27,408 nt of DNA. Source: Pelargonium nanum (Eukaryota > Streptophyta > Magnoliopsida > Geraniales > Geraniaceae). How positions within the stretch are numbered: the stretch's first letter is position 1; each line of letters begins with the position of its first letter. Positions 1 to 10,314 of this stretch are shown piece by piece. A program made the translations under genes and the position numbers. The DNA is taken from the NCBI GenBank assembly GCA_036897485.1, contig JAYMTF010001000.1, positions 1-27,408 of the forward strand, read 5' to 3'. Under the pieces are notes generated by a model that was given only the letters and a program-made list of their open reading frames with translations, had not been told where the DNA came from and ran no database searches.

Positions 1-63
1 GAGGTGTTATCACCTCATTGGCTTGGCTTAGGTTAAGCCAAATATTTGTTGGCTTAGATTCCT

Positions 64-86
64 TATATATATATATGTGTGTGTAT
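64..86. repeat. TA/TG dinucleotide microsatellite
   Basis: A run of about six TA units passes into about five TG units. It lies in the AT-rich 3' flank of the CBSX6-like gene (1-474), where I see no other gene, RNA or element. Confidence 0.85.
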
Positions 87-474
87 TATGGCAATAAAAA
101 TGAATTACTCTCATGCTCGACTATTTTTTTTGCCTTATTGAATGTTTATATTTTAAACATATAGACCGTGTTACTCAAATATTAATCCATCAGTAATAAT
201 CATAATGATAAATATGTATCATAATTAAAAAAATTCTTAATAATAAAGACTCGAGCAAAGTCCGATTTAAAAGCTAGTCCATTGTACTTTAGATTGCTCG
301 ATCCAAACAATGCCTAAGAGAACAATATGATGATTATATTGCGACAAAGTTTCTACACACTGTAAAGTTTTCACATTATGACGAACCCATTAGGAAATTC
401 AGTTCAAATGCACAAATTTGATAGAACACTGAAGAAAAAGTAAAGAATGAAGAAAATCTAAACAATAAACGAAG

Positions 475-3365
475 TCAATTCAGAATGTCAGCTCCAACAA
501 CAAGACCCTCCTTATAAGATGGAGTTGGAGAAACAAAAGCAGTGGGTGGTGGTTGTTTCGTGACCGCGCCCAGGATGTCTGCATATCCCATCACCCCTAC
601 TAGAATATCGTCGCTATCATCCTCGATTACCCACACATGGGTTGCTCTGTGAGACAACATCTGAGCCATCACTGCGGCTAACGAACTCGTAACATTACAT
701 GTCAAAGGTGCACTTCTGCCCCTATACATGCTCCTACCAATGCCAAAACTGGCATTTGTGGTGCTGAAGAATCCGATACTTCTACTACTGAACTTTCTAG
801 GCTTAGCTGACCCACCGTATCCTTCAATGATACTTTTTTCACCCACTGTTGAGTTTAGAGACAAATCATGCAGTGACCTACCCACTATGTTATCCTCAAT
901 TCCCATCACAAACTGTCCGGAAGAAAGATTGGCTAGAGCCCATGCTGCAGCTAGGTAGTCGCATTTCCATAGCCTGGATGCCGAGATCTCTCCAATGATC
1001 TTGTACTGACCTTCTGGGGTGGGCTCGATAACAGCAACCGCACTAGGGTCTCTAGGAAGCCCCTTGGAAACTTCAGTAGCTGGGACATAGGCTTCTACAG
1101 AGTAGTATTTGGGGTTTATTGCTCCGAGGGAATGGATAGAAGAGAGAGGCACTGGAGCTAGGGAACCAAGGCAACCAATGAGGAAGCGGATAACATCTTC
1201 TCGGGAGAGGCAACAAAACTTACTGGGGACAGCGGTTGAAGAGGAGGAAGGTCGGTTGTTTGCAACCAGATTATTGTTGCTGCCACTACTGGTATTGATG
1301 TTCTTGAGCCACTTCCCATTATAAAGAATAGAGAATCTCTTACTTACGCCTTGCCGCCCTACATTTTTGGTAACAAGGAGGCGCTTAACGCCGTGCTTCA
1401 TCATCTCCAATGCATCTATCAATCTTGCATAGAAACAAGATATGATCAGTAAGAACCCTTCTCAAGTAAAATTAGTTTATGCAGACCAAAAAGACTTTAG
1501 AATTTTATTCTTCCTTCATTTTGATGGAAACATTTAACTTCCATGTAAAAAGATTTTACACCCCAACAGATTAAAGCTCAACACCCTTCAATCAAAGCAT
1601 GGGACAAACACTAATGTTAACACAATACAATTATAGTTGTATTTTTCATAAAACAACTTTGATAACAAAATAAGAAAAGGACAAAAGTTAAGTACAAAGA
1701 GAAATGGATGGAGGTGAGAATAGTGGTTGGTGCATCAGTGTTGGACGTAAATTTCAAATACATGTGATTGTTCAAACTACAATATTCACTCATAAATTTA
1801 ATAGTAGATAAAAGTGGTACTACAGAAATATCTCTACATACAAAAGATGTGCTACTAGTCTTACACTCATCAATCACAATTTTCCGGCCATTTCATGAAC
1901 TAAAGCCCCTTTGCAGATGATTGTACAAGGATGCAATGCGTCCCACATTTTGTTAGCACCAGATGTACCTTAAGTAGGTTTTGTTTGATAAATAGGATCT
2001 TATCAACTTCCCTTATTTTAAAGGTATCATATGGGGTACTAAATCGCCTAGGATCCATCAAGTGTGCACCCTCTCATCATATTCTAGAAGTTTTATAGCA
2101 ACACTTTGGCACAGTCAAGTGTATGGTACCCCATGAAAGAGACGACCACGGGCACAAAGCTCATCCATCTATGTGCATAGCTTCTTTTCGGGTCAAAACA
2201 TAGGCTCGATGGGTCTTATGGCCAAATAATCATGGTTAGAGTCCAATTCTACGGGGTGAGGAGAGTAGGGAGAAAAATAAGAATAAGAAGTATGACTCAT
2301 AGTCCATAAGGAAGATAGGGAAACTTTAAATGCTGGTGAGGTATAAATACAAGAGGTAGGATGCAAGTATTAATCATTCACTACTCTCTGCAGATTATAT
2401 TATGTTCTTCCTACTATTCAAGAAGTCTAATTTATCTTAGTACTTGGAATCACCAGGGAACCATCAAGTTTGCACACTCTGTTCACATCCCAAAATATGT
2501 CTAGAAACAAACAATCATTTCCACATATTTTCCACTAGCCAGAATAAGATGGGTCCGGATAAGTATAAGTATACCATTGATGGGATATGTCACCCAATTA
2601 TAGTACTGTGGATCATCCCATCTATAAAATGCTTAACTGGAACACAAGCATTAGGGAGAAAGAAAAAACTAGGAAGGGATATCTAGACACTGTCCCACCC
2701 TTTTGAATTTCTATAGAAAACTTTTGCTCTTTGCAGCCTAAGGCATACAAAATATCAATATGGATCATGATTTATTCCTACGATGCCACAATAGTTATCC
2801 GAAGTGCATTGCGCAAAAGCTTTTAAAAAGTAACACTATCATCAAAACCTCAAATGAAACATTCAGTATTCACATATCACAAACAAATTATTCAAACAAA
2901 CCGAACAAGAGGCAAAAAAAATCCATAGAACAACAAAATATCTCCAACATTATCATATAAAACATAATTGAAGTGGTGCAATCTAATCTGAATTGTGAAG
3001 TGCCAAAAGCATAGAGATGCACACCTTGTCCCAGGATCAACCTGTCTCAGTAGAGAATTATTGTGAGCAATAAACTCAGAAACCGGGGTCTTCATTGCCT
3101 TGTCCTGATCCTCCAAACATTCGTGTCTCGACAAAAATGCAACAATATCAAGAGAATTGAGAATTCCAATGAACCTTTGCTGCATCATTTCAGGGTTCTC
3201 AATGCCTACATGAGATCTCTTCCTCCACACAGGTAAGCCTCCTTCCGTCGATTCCCCGATCGCCCGAATTGCAGATTCCACCGTCTCTGATTCGTAAAAC
3301 TCCACCACCACCGGCTTCCCCACCGTCAGATCACCCACCACATGGTACAGAAACACCGATGCCAT
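475..3365 (-). CDS. CBSX6: CBS domain-containing protein, CBSX6-like (two coding exons)
   Basis: Coding exon 1 is 3365-3025 and exon 2 is 1423-475, separated by intron 3024-1424 with GT and AG ends and a phase-2 junction that splits the Arg114 codon. Together they give a 429-residue protein, close to the roughly 425 residues I recall for Arabidopsis CBSX6. The start MASVFLYHVVGDLTVGKP and the stretches FIGILNSLDIVAFL (from 65), FCCLSREDVIRFLIG (from 183), IIGEISASRLWKCDYLAAAW and RSMYRGRSAPLTC follow that family closely. CBS-type halves lie at about residues 14-80, 105-197 and 352-401, the last with the THVWV strand and the GVMGYADIL helix. CBS pairs usually bind adenine nucleotides; the role of CBSX6 is not established to my knowledge. 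The start context ATGGC fits plant initiation. No signal peptide or membrane segment is seen. The gene looks intact. Confidence 0.93.
1424..3024. other. Large CBSX6 intron with an LTR-like plus-strand stretch
   Basis: This 1.6 kb intron is long for a gene with two coding exons. At about 1960-2700 it changes character: a TATA element (2342-2348) is followed by a CT-rich leader-like sequence, and phrases built on ATCAAGTGTGCACCCTCTC (near 2058) recur in diverged form near 2463. This layout resembles an old LTR in the plus orientation, antisense to the host gene. I could not find clean ends or target duplications, so the retroelement reading is inference. Donor and acceptor are supported by the protein match on both sides. 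Confidence 0.4.
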
Positions 3366-3925
3366 GAATGAATCAGTTGTATTCAGAAGATAAAGAACGC
3401 TTTATACGAATCAAAGGCCCAGCTCCGAAAACAAATAGATGGAAGAGTTTTCTTTTCTTTTCTTATCTCGGAAAGTCGTCAAATTTTCCGAGAAACAAGG
3501 GAGTAGAGGAAGATGAGAAGGATGAGAAAGGCAGTGATGGGTAGTCTGTGCATGATCAAAAGAAACATAGAGCAAGTGATTGAAGAGAAGAAGGAGAGAG
3601 GACTGAGTCTGGGTTTGGTTCTGGCCATTGTTGAACAGATAGACTAATGCCCATGAAAGAGATCATTATGTCTCTCTTCTTGCTCTCTTTTTTGTTTGTT
3701 TTTTTACTCCGTTTGTGTCTCAAGATGCGAGAAAATCGGTGGCTTGTTGATGATGAAGCTTGTGGACGACATTGTTTGAATTGTTGGGTATATCATGCAA
3801 TTATATACCATAATGTTTGACTATTTTGTATAATAAACAAAATTATTACATATAACTTTTAAAATAAATGATTCTTTCTTTTTATTTTATTTATAAAAAA
3901 GAGATTTATTTTATTTAAACAAAAT
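3366..3925 (-). promoter_or_regulatory. 5' flank and probable leader of the CBSX6-like gene
   Basis: No coding sequence is seen. The first 300 bp upstream of the start codon are rich in GA/CT runs, as is common in plant leaders. A minus-strand TATAAATA reading lies at about 3888-3896, more than 500 bp from the start codon, so a leader intron or a TATA-less start nearer the gene is equally possible. The region is then AT-rich up to the foldback element at 3926. Confidence 0.35.
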
Positions 3926-4373
3926 GGTTTTGTCTATTTTGGCCTGTTGCATTTGTTTAGTTTAACCATTCATTAGAATTTTGATTTTTTTAAGCTCTTA
4001 TAAATCATTTTTTCATTAATTAAACTCACACAATCGTTTGTAGCTGATATTCAGGTTCCACATCAACATATGTTGACACATCATTACACTATGTCAATTA
4101 TAATGTACACTTGTGCATGCCACATCAGACAAAATATTGTATTTTATTATTTTTTTTACATCGCAGACTACCAAAAATGGTTTAGTTTTAGTTATGAATG
4201 ATGAAAAAATTGAAATGTTATGATGGTTGGGCATGCACACGTGGACTCCGTATATTACATAGCGTGATGATGTGCCAACAAATGGTAACGTGACACTTGA
4301 AAATCAGCTACAACCGTTTGAGTGAGTTAATTAATGAAAAAATGTTTGCAATGGCTAAAACAAGACAGAACCC
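3926..4373. mobile_element. Foldback/MITE-like element with long imperfect inverted repeats
   Basis: The sequence at 4008-4128 reappears as an imperfect reverse complement at 4224-4344. It includes TTTTTCATTAATTAA, GTTTGTAGCTGAT, a GTTGRCACATCAT stretch and TGTGCATGCC. A shorter outer match, GGTTTTGTCT with TTTTGGCC, sits at 3926-3944 and pairs with 4353-4373; the left arm carries about 60 bp between outer and inner matches that the right arm lacks. The spacer is about 95 bp and there is no coding capacity. This is the form of a non-autonomous DNA transposon that could fold as a hairpin if transcribed. I could not fix a superfamily: terminal bases and target duplications are not clear. Confidence 0.75.
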
Positions 4374-5035
4374 TTTCTAGGGGCAAAAAAATGTTAGTTC
4401 AGAAGAAAATTAGCATTTAGCCAATTTTGACGTTTTAGTTTTCTTAGGAGGCGACCATTGGTGAAAGGCGACATCAAGTTGTCGAGAATGGCTGGAGCGA
4501 ATTGCGGAGGCGAGGAATGAAATGTCATGGATGGCGACCCAAATGGCTCGCAACGACTAGGAGACTGATTGCCAAGAATGGTGATCTAGAATAACTCACG
4601 ATGGTGAGGAGACAGAGGAGGCATGCGCGGGAAAGGTATGATGGTAGATCTAGTCTCAAATTTTCTAAGAGATCATATATCTTTTGTTTTGAACATCTGA
4701 GAGGATGGAAATCTGCGATTTTAGACGGTGATCGAATCTTCTTTGATGTTTCTATGTGTTTCGTATGTGTGAACTTGTTACTTACGAAAATTAGACTCTT
4801 TCTCCTTTATCTCTTGGTGTATGTTTAAAGTTTGTTTGCTGCTTTTAGGGAGAAACCTTTTTTTTTTTTGCGACTCTCGGGTATCTCTAAGTCTTACAAG
4901 TTAACTCCCTTACTTAGCAATCTCAGATGTCTATTGTTGAGTGAAATTTTTGGTCTTTTTACTTGAATTTTCTGGCCTGGGGAACCCAAGAAGTGTTCTC
5001 ATGGAGGAGCTCTTATCTTAGCTAATTTTTCATAA
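4374..5035. other. No recognisable gene; left edge of repeat-rich element DNA
   Basis: There is no match I recognise and no sustained reading frame. A short frame at 4601-4828 has no familiar motif and is probably chance. A T run near 4860 is the only simple feature. This stretch probably belongs to the far 3' end of the gypsy remnant to the right, but I cannot find an LTR in it. Confidence 0.4.
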
Positions 5036-5195
5036 GGGTTATGAAGTTTTGAGAGATGATTCCAAACTTAGAAGAATCTTTAGAAGGATCATGGAATTTT
5101 TGCAAGATGACTTCGAATCTTTGGGTGATTTATTGAGAGGATGGAGTTTTGAAAGACGACTCCAAACTTGAGTGATCCGTCAGAAGGATCATGTC
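5036..5195. repeat. Tandem repeat, 50 bp period, three copies
   Basis: Units begin at 5036, 5086 and 5136, with the start of a fourth at 5186. Each carries a GGATCATGGA-like head, then TTTTGMAAGAYGACTCCAAACTT. The period is 50 bp at each step although the units differ by many substitutions, so the array is old. It is non-coding and continues directly into the 42 bp array. Confidence 0.75.
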
Positions 5196-5237
5196 GAAAG
5201 AACTAGCCATTGGAATCTCAGCTTGCTAGGGAGAGCT

Positions 5238-5576
5238 GGGCTCCGACTCGCTTTTTGGGAGGACTTGGTTATGGGGAATACTAGGTTCCAATTCTTAGTG
5301 GATGACTAGGCTCAAAGGAAAGGTGATTTCTCTTTCTCAGTGGATGACTCAGCTCCGGAAAAGACTAGGTTCCCATTCTTGGTAGAGTATTAGGCTTTGT
5401 GCAAAGTTAGGTTCTCATTCTTAATGGAGGATCAGGCTCTAGGGAAATTTAGATCCCCGCTCTTGGTGGAGGGAACAACTCTGGGGAAGACTAGGTTCTC
5501 ATTCTTGGTGGAGGACTAGCCTCCATGGGAAGTTAGGTTCCTGCTCTTGGTGGACTCAACTCTTGTGCGATTTTCT
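5238..5576. repeat. Tandem repeat, exact 42 bp period, seven copies plus a diverged one
   Basis: The phrase AGGTTCYCATTCTTGGTGG recurs at 5283, 5325, 5367, 5409, 5451, 5493 and 5535, exactly 42 bp apart each time. A further diverged copy starts near 5238 (45 bp spacing). Between the phrases each unit has a GACTAGGCTC-like segment. Units differ by several substitutions but hardly any length changes. No reading frame runs through the array, so despite the multiple-of-three period it is probably not coding. Confidence 0.85.
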
Positions 5577-6200
5577 TTACATGCGGAACTCCATACCTCT
5601 AGGGTTATGGTGACGATTCTTCAAAGTTTATGAGGATATCACCTTTGGAATAATACCACACATGCATTTGTCTCTTTAGAGGATAACTTGTTCAACACAG
5701 AGCGAGGTTGCTTGTGAATTGATTCTGTAGGGAAGCATTCTTAGTTCTCTAAAGATGCCGCCTTTGGAGTGACTTCGCACGAGCGACCATTTCTTATGTA
5801 GGATGATAATGCTCAGCGCAGTCGTTCACCATTTTAGGTTGGGTGGTCTTATCATTCACATGATGACGATACTTAGACGTTCACATTTTTAGGCTTGGTC
5901 TATTGTGGACCAACTTTTGTAAGATTACCTTGTCATTTGTAAGACGGTAATACCTGGCGCGGACGTTCACTTTTTCAAGATAGGATTCGCATGGAACAAC
6001 TTTTTCAAGGAAGTCTTGTTCTTTGCAGGACGGTGATACTTTTCACCTTTTCAGGATAGGTCTTGCGTGGACCAAGTTTTTTTTAAGGTTGTCTTGTCCT
6101 TTTCAAGACAACGATACTTGACGCGGACGTTTACCATTTCATGCTAGATTTCTCATGGACTAACCTTTTTCAAGGTTATTTTCTTCATTTCATGAAGCTA
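5577..6200. repeat. Degenerate tandem repeats, about 80 bp period
   Basis: Phrases like AAGACGGTAATAC begin at 5801, 5861, 5941, 6027 and 6105 (steps of 60, 80, 86 and 78 bp). They are followed by GCGGACGTTCAC and GGTCTTGCATGGACCAAC-like segments. A CCTTTGGA phrase also recurs at 5643 and 5761. No coding frame is present. With the two arrays to the left, this makes about 1.1 kb of serial minisatellites where a complete gypsy element would carry pol on the minus strand. Confidence 0.7.
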
Positions 6201-6379
6201 ATTTTCATTTGTACACAAGAGCGGAGTCACATAATTAATCCATTATTGTGCATTTGAAGTTCTTTAGGTTGTTGGCGCATCAAGGATTGTCTTGGACCTT
6301 TGATGACCGCTTAGGAGCTTTCTTTTTTCTAACTCTCTTCATGAGTTCTCTTCCTGGTTCCTACATCATGGTCAGATTT

Positions 6380-7945
6380 GAATTGAGTTAGTTTTCATTT
6401 CGTAAGGAGCTTCTCAATCGTGTTTTTGAGAAGAAAGCAGTCCTATATGTAGTGACCTAGGCATAGGTGGAGCATGAAAATCTTCTCCTCATCTCTTCCC
6501 CTACACTCTCCCTCAGTGCTGGTTGGCCACATCATGTTCTTCATCTTGTCGATGTAATCAAATGTCTCCTTATACTTGGTTATTGGGGGAGTGAACTTGA
6601 CTCCAAAGGAGTTATCATGTTAGGGTTTGATTTTGGGCTTGCTTGGGGTGTTATTGTACTCCCCTTTTACTTTACCTTCCCTTGGTCTTCATTCCTCTTC
6701 CTATGTTCAAGAACTGGTTCTCGGGTCGTTAACAACTCATTAATGGCAGTGATGAATTTCTAGGTCAACATCAACATTTGTTGTAATAGCGCCGAAGCAA
6801 CATCTCCATCTCCTCTTCCTCCTTGCCCCTCAATTTGAGGTTGTGCTCTCACGTTGGTGTTTAGGTAGATTGGTGCATATCCTATAACGGGATAGTTGAT
6901 TTAGTTGACTTTAACGGCGCCTAGAACTTGATTAGCACCTCAGGTGCTTCATGCTTTTAAACTCCACATTTGAATAATTGTTAGGTATTGGTTTGCAAAA
7001 ATGCTTGTTTGATAAGCCTTCAGCGAGACTTATTGATTCTGGACAACATGTGGGTTTGGCTTGTACATTTCCAACCTAGCTCCCATGGAAGTCTTCTGTG
7101 GGTTATCGTTGCATCTCATCAACTGAGTCTTTACCCGAATTTGCTCTCTCTACGTTCTTCGGCTGATGCTCTGAAGGGGGTCTTCTATGAAAAGTGGAGT
7201 AAGAGGATGCAACGAGTTTCGCACAATTCGTTGTTGTTAGAGTCTTTATGTTTTTCTCTCAAGTTAACTTGAACATGTCTCTTTTGGCCTTAGTTGGTGC
7301 GACTTCCCTAATTCTAGGTTGGTTGCCTTGATCTTGGTCGATGAGACTTCTCCTATATATAAGTTGGTCGTTTTGGTATGTGATCCTTTGAAGGGCCAGC
7401 ACTCTTCCGAGGATGAGAGGACTAGTGCCTCCACCTTGAACTTGTCTTCGAACAGGGGTGTCCTAATTGGCTATTGGTCGGTGTCGACTTTCGCCTAAGT
7501 TGAGTGTCTCTTCATCTCTTTCTCTTCTAGTGGGATGTGCAGGTCGTGGAACCATGCTTGTTATTGGAGTAGCTGGTGTGCCTTGAGCATCAAAGGCGAC
7601 AAGCAAGGAGTTGGTGACTTGTTCTAAGATTGATTTGATATGCTCCAAAGTGATCCCCGATGCAAGAGGATTACCTTACGCTTGAGGAACTAGAGGAACG
7701 ACTAATGATTTGGTAACATATGGGAGGGGAGTTTGGTTGTTGTTCCTTCTCTTCAAAAGTCTTTCATGAAGATGCTCACTTCTTCTAAGCGCGCTGATCA
7801 CCTCTTCCCTTGTCTCCACTTCCTGTCCTGTGCGGAGATTTATTCTTCCTCTCACCATAGTCATGGTTGATGTTGAACATTCTCTGGTGGAGTCATGGTC
7901 ATAGGACTGATTGATCGTGGTTTCCTTTCCTTGTCTTCTTTCCAT
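6380..7945 (-). pseudogene. Decayed Ty3/gypsy gag
   Basis: The gag-like start is at 7945, with a charged segment containing RRSEHLHERLLKRRNN. A second segment at 7648-7463 contains MEHIKSILEQVTN and resembles the N-terminal coiled part of plant gypsy Gag. Near 6770-6380 the minus strand gives KFITAINELL and later DCFLLKNTIEKLL, the usual end of Tat-type Gag. The middle (about 6800-7450) is too decayed to align by eye. Plus-strand readings across this stretch are antisense shadows. It is a fossil with many breaks. Confidence 0.65.
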
Positions 7946-8168
7946 TGTGTCTGATAAGAAATATGATATTTGGCTTGTTTCCTTTGGTTCCTAGCAATGG
8001 AACCACTAATTCAACTATTCTGACTCGATTAAATCTTGATCTTGATACAATATCATGTTGGCTTTCTTCTTATTCATGTGTTGAGGAAGGTCAAGGTGGG
8101 GACTCATGTCTAGAGATTTGGATTGAGGTTTTGGGTTTCAGGTTTGGACCTGTATATCCTGCATGCAC

Positions 8169-8522
8169 GAATGAATGCATTGTTAAGCGCAGATCCCATA
8201 TATGTTTCTAGAGGGCCGCCGCCAACATGAGAATCAAGATCTTTACATAACGTATATAGTAAACTCATGAAGATTTAACGATCTTCAAAGAACGTCTAAA
8301 TATGCTCGGAGAACATTCAAAGATTGTCTGGGCCTAAATCCGGCCTGAATGAATGCACCGTTAAGCGGAGACCCCAAATATATATCTAGGGGACTGCCTC
8401 CAACTTGAGAATCAGGATCTTCACACAATGTATATGGTAAACTTATGAAGATTTGAAGATATTCGAAAAACATCTAAATATGCTCGAAGAACATCTGAAG
8501 ATTGTCGAAAAACACGAAGAAC
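8169..8522. repeat. Tandem duplication, 178 bp period, two copies
   Basis: The phrase GAATGAATGCAYYGTTAAGCG starts at 8169 and again at 8347. The following sequence repeats almost in full: a GCC(G/T)CCAACWTGAGAATCA segment, the CATGAAGATTT segment and the AAATATGCTCGRAGAACAT segment. Both copies contain a TTGGMGGC-like site on the minus strand, so the duplicated unit seems to span the LTR end, primer-binding region and start of the leader. Confidence 0.85.
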
Positions 8523-10314
8523 GCTTGAGATAATTTTCATACTTTTCGTGTTGAAGAGTGGAAAATGAATTGAGTTTTACCTTTGGTGGAGGGTCTTATT
8601 TATAGGCCTCCAGCTCACTTGATGCATGGCTGCGTATTATTGGTCGAAATTTTGTGCAAGTCCCACAACAAGTTTATTATGAGACTTGGATCAATCCTTA
8701 TTCTCGGGTTCAACCTTGTCCGTTCTCTAAGAACCTTTCAAGTTCAACGGGTGAAGAAGGATCTCGATGTCTTGTAATTAGTAGATTCTCTTTCTGGATT
8801 GGTCTTACTTGGTCAGTTTTCGGACTCGGGGATGGTTTCGGGAGTCCTCGTGGGTTGTGTCTGGACTCTTCTTCGTGGAAGAAGTTTAGAGTCCTTGCAG
8901 ATGGAGTACATAGTCGTTTTTGTGGATGGAGTCCAGATTTCTCGCTGATGGAGTCCAAAGTCGACTTCGTGGATGGGGAGTCTAGAGTCCTAGCGGATGG
9001 AGTCGAGACTCCACTTCGTGGATGGACTCTATATTCCTTGCGAATGAAGTCCAGAGTTGACTTCGAGAATGGAGTCTGAATTCCTTGCGGATGGAGTCTG
9101 GACGGCTTCGTGGATGGAGTCTTGGTTCCTCGTGGATGAAGTCTAGAGTCGACTTCATGGATGGAAAGTGCAGAGTTCTCACGGATGGTGTCTGTAACTC
9201 TTTTTGTGGGTGGAGTCCATGTCCGGACTAAGCCTGTTGTTCCACTCCACGTTTGGACTTGGTCAAGGAGAGTGGTGTGAAGACCTGTCCGTTGAATCAT
9301 GTTCGATTTTTTTGAGGAGATGTCCACACAGACTTAGCATGACATCCCAAATATTGTCGGATGATGAATACTCACAATGGATCGGCTATCCGCGGAGGTG
9401 TGTCTTGTATTGAAGTTTGCATGCGGAAGTGATGATTGTATGGTGTGATGTCTGTATGCGGACTCATATTGTGTATGGTGATACTAATACCACCCGCGAT
9501 GGTGATACTGATATACTCCATACCCGAACTTGAGAATTGAGATGTATAGAGTCTGTTTTCCGCGTTAGATGCTTGAGGAGAGATAGGCGTTATTTGATTT
9601 TAGAAAAGCGATGTTAGAGGGTGGAATGAATGGAGAAAGCTCACATATGTATAAACCCTTATAGTTGTTCACATGCAGACAAGGTGATGAATTGATGGAG
9701 GGTGCTTGTTTGGTATGAAGAAAATATTGTGCGTAAGAAAAAATATGGGGAGAGTGAATATGTGTACATGACTTATGAAAAATCGAAAGAGAGGTAGTAC
9801 ATGTGAAGAAGCCATATGCAACTGATGTGTGGGTGATATAAACGAGCTAAGGCCCCGTTAGATTTTATGTAAAAAGTCACCTCAAGTGAAGAAGGGAAAG
9901 GAGTGTGTAGAAAAAAAGAATCATGGAGAAGAAGCAAGTATCATGTGTCAGTTTTTCAGCACGCCTCTAGCGCGTGTGAGTACGTGAAGCTGACACCTCT
10001 TTATTTTTATTTTCATTTTTTGGCCTTTCGTGATTTATTTGGGGTCTAATTCGACTTCCATTTGAACTGTTGTGTTTCTTGTAATTTATATTTCAATATG
10101 AGTACCATATTGAATATTTTTGAAAGATTTGAATTTTTGACCATTTTGACGTCTTCGGGTTTATGACTAGACCTTCGTTATTCTTGGCTGACCCGTTCTT
10201 GAATATTTGATCGAGATTGTTTGAGATATTTTACTCTAGTTGACTCGAGATTTTACCCGGGCTTAGTTACGTGGCCAATGACCGAGTTGTGACGTGTCAT
10301 GTGTCCTCATCTCA
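8200..10314 (-). mobile_element. Long LTR of the gypsy remnant
   Basis: On the minus strand a TATAAATA element lies at 8597-8604, followed by about 400 bp of leader-like sequence that leads to the gag start. Upstream (8605-10314) is a long U3-like region with a dimeric minisatellite and a short hairpin at about 9945-10001 (GTGTCAG ... CTGACAC). The outer end is placed where copia coding similarity stops, giving TGAGATGAGG as the first bases. The inner end lies near 8200-8240, where TTGGCGGCGG resembles a primer-binding site, but the 178 bp duplication there blurs it. Only one copy of this LTR is in the window. Confidence 0.6.
8900..9230. repeat. Dimeric minisatellite, 14 monomers of about 24 bp
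   Basis: GATGGAGT-like cores occur at 8900, 8925, 8947, 8972, 8996, 9021, 9042, 9067, 9090, 9113, 9135, 9160, 9184 and 9209. Steps are 21-25 bp. Two monomer types tend to alternate, one ending CGACTTCGTG and one ending GTCCTTGCG, giving a higher-order unit of about 47 bp. The array lies in the U3 part of the gypsy LTR. Long open frames over it (minus strand 9327-8710, for example) exist only because the repeat lacks stops. Confidence 0.85.

Larger units (their letters stand above)
4440..10314 (-). mobile_element. Ty3/gypsy remnant: right-hand LTR, leader, gag, repeat-rich tail, no pol seen
   Basis: Read on the minus strand, the order is LTR (about 10314-8200), leader, gag (7945 to about 6380), then a non-coding zone of tandem arrays. 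The gag end has the knuckle-like H-x4-G-H ... DCFLLKNTIEKLL pattern typical of the plant Tat/Ogre branch, so that lineage is likely. I found no protease, reverse transcriptase, RNase H or integrase motifs in the tail, and no matching LTR at the left end. The element is clearly broken, with many breaks, and looks old. The left limit is approximate. Confidence 0.65.

Noticed and set aside
1617-1877. An 86-residue minus-strand frame in the CBSX6 intron as an extra exon
   Set aside because: The flanking exons join in frame to a full-length CBSX6-like protein without it, and the frame has no similarity to the family.
5036-5576. CRISPR-like regular repeats
   Set aside because: Units are contiguous diverged minisatellites without constant repeats and unique spacers, in plant nuclear DNA.
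6467-7272. Two plus-strand frames with hydrophobic stretches that could suggest membrane proteins
   Set aside because: The minus strand of the same bases carries gag text at both ends; the hydrophobic readings are antisense shadows.
8710-9327. A 205-residue minus-strand open frame, with other frames open on both strands over the same bases
   Set aside because: It is a reading of the dimeric minisatellite and flanking LTR sequence; openness on both strands comes from the stop-poor repeat.
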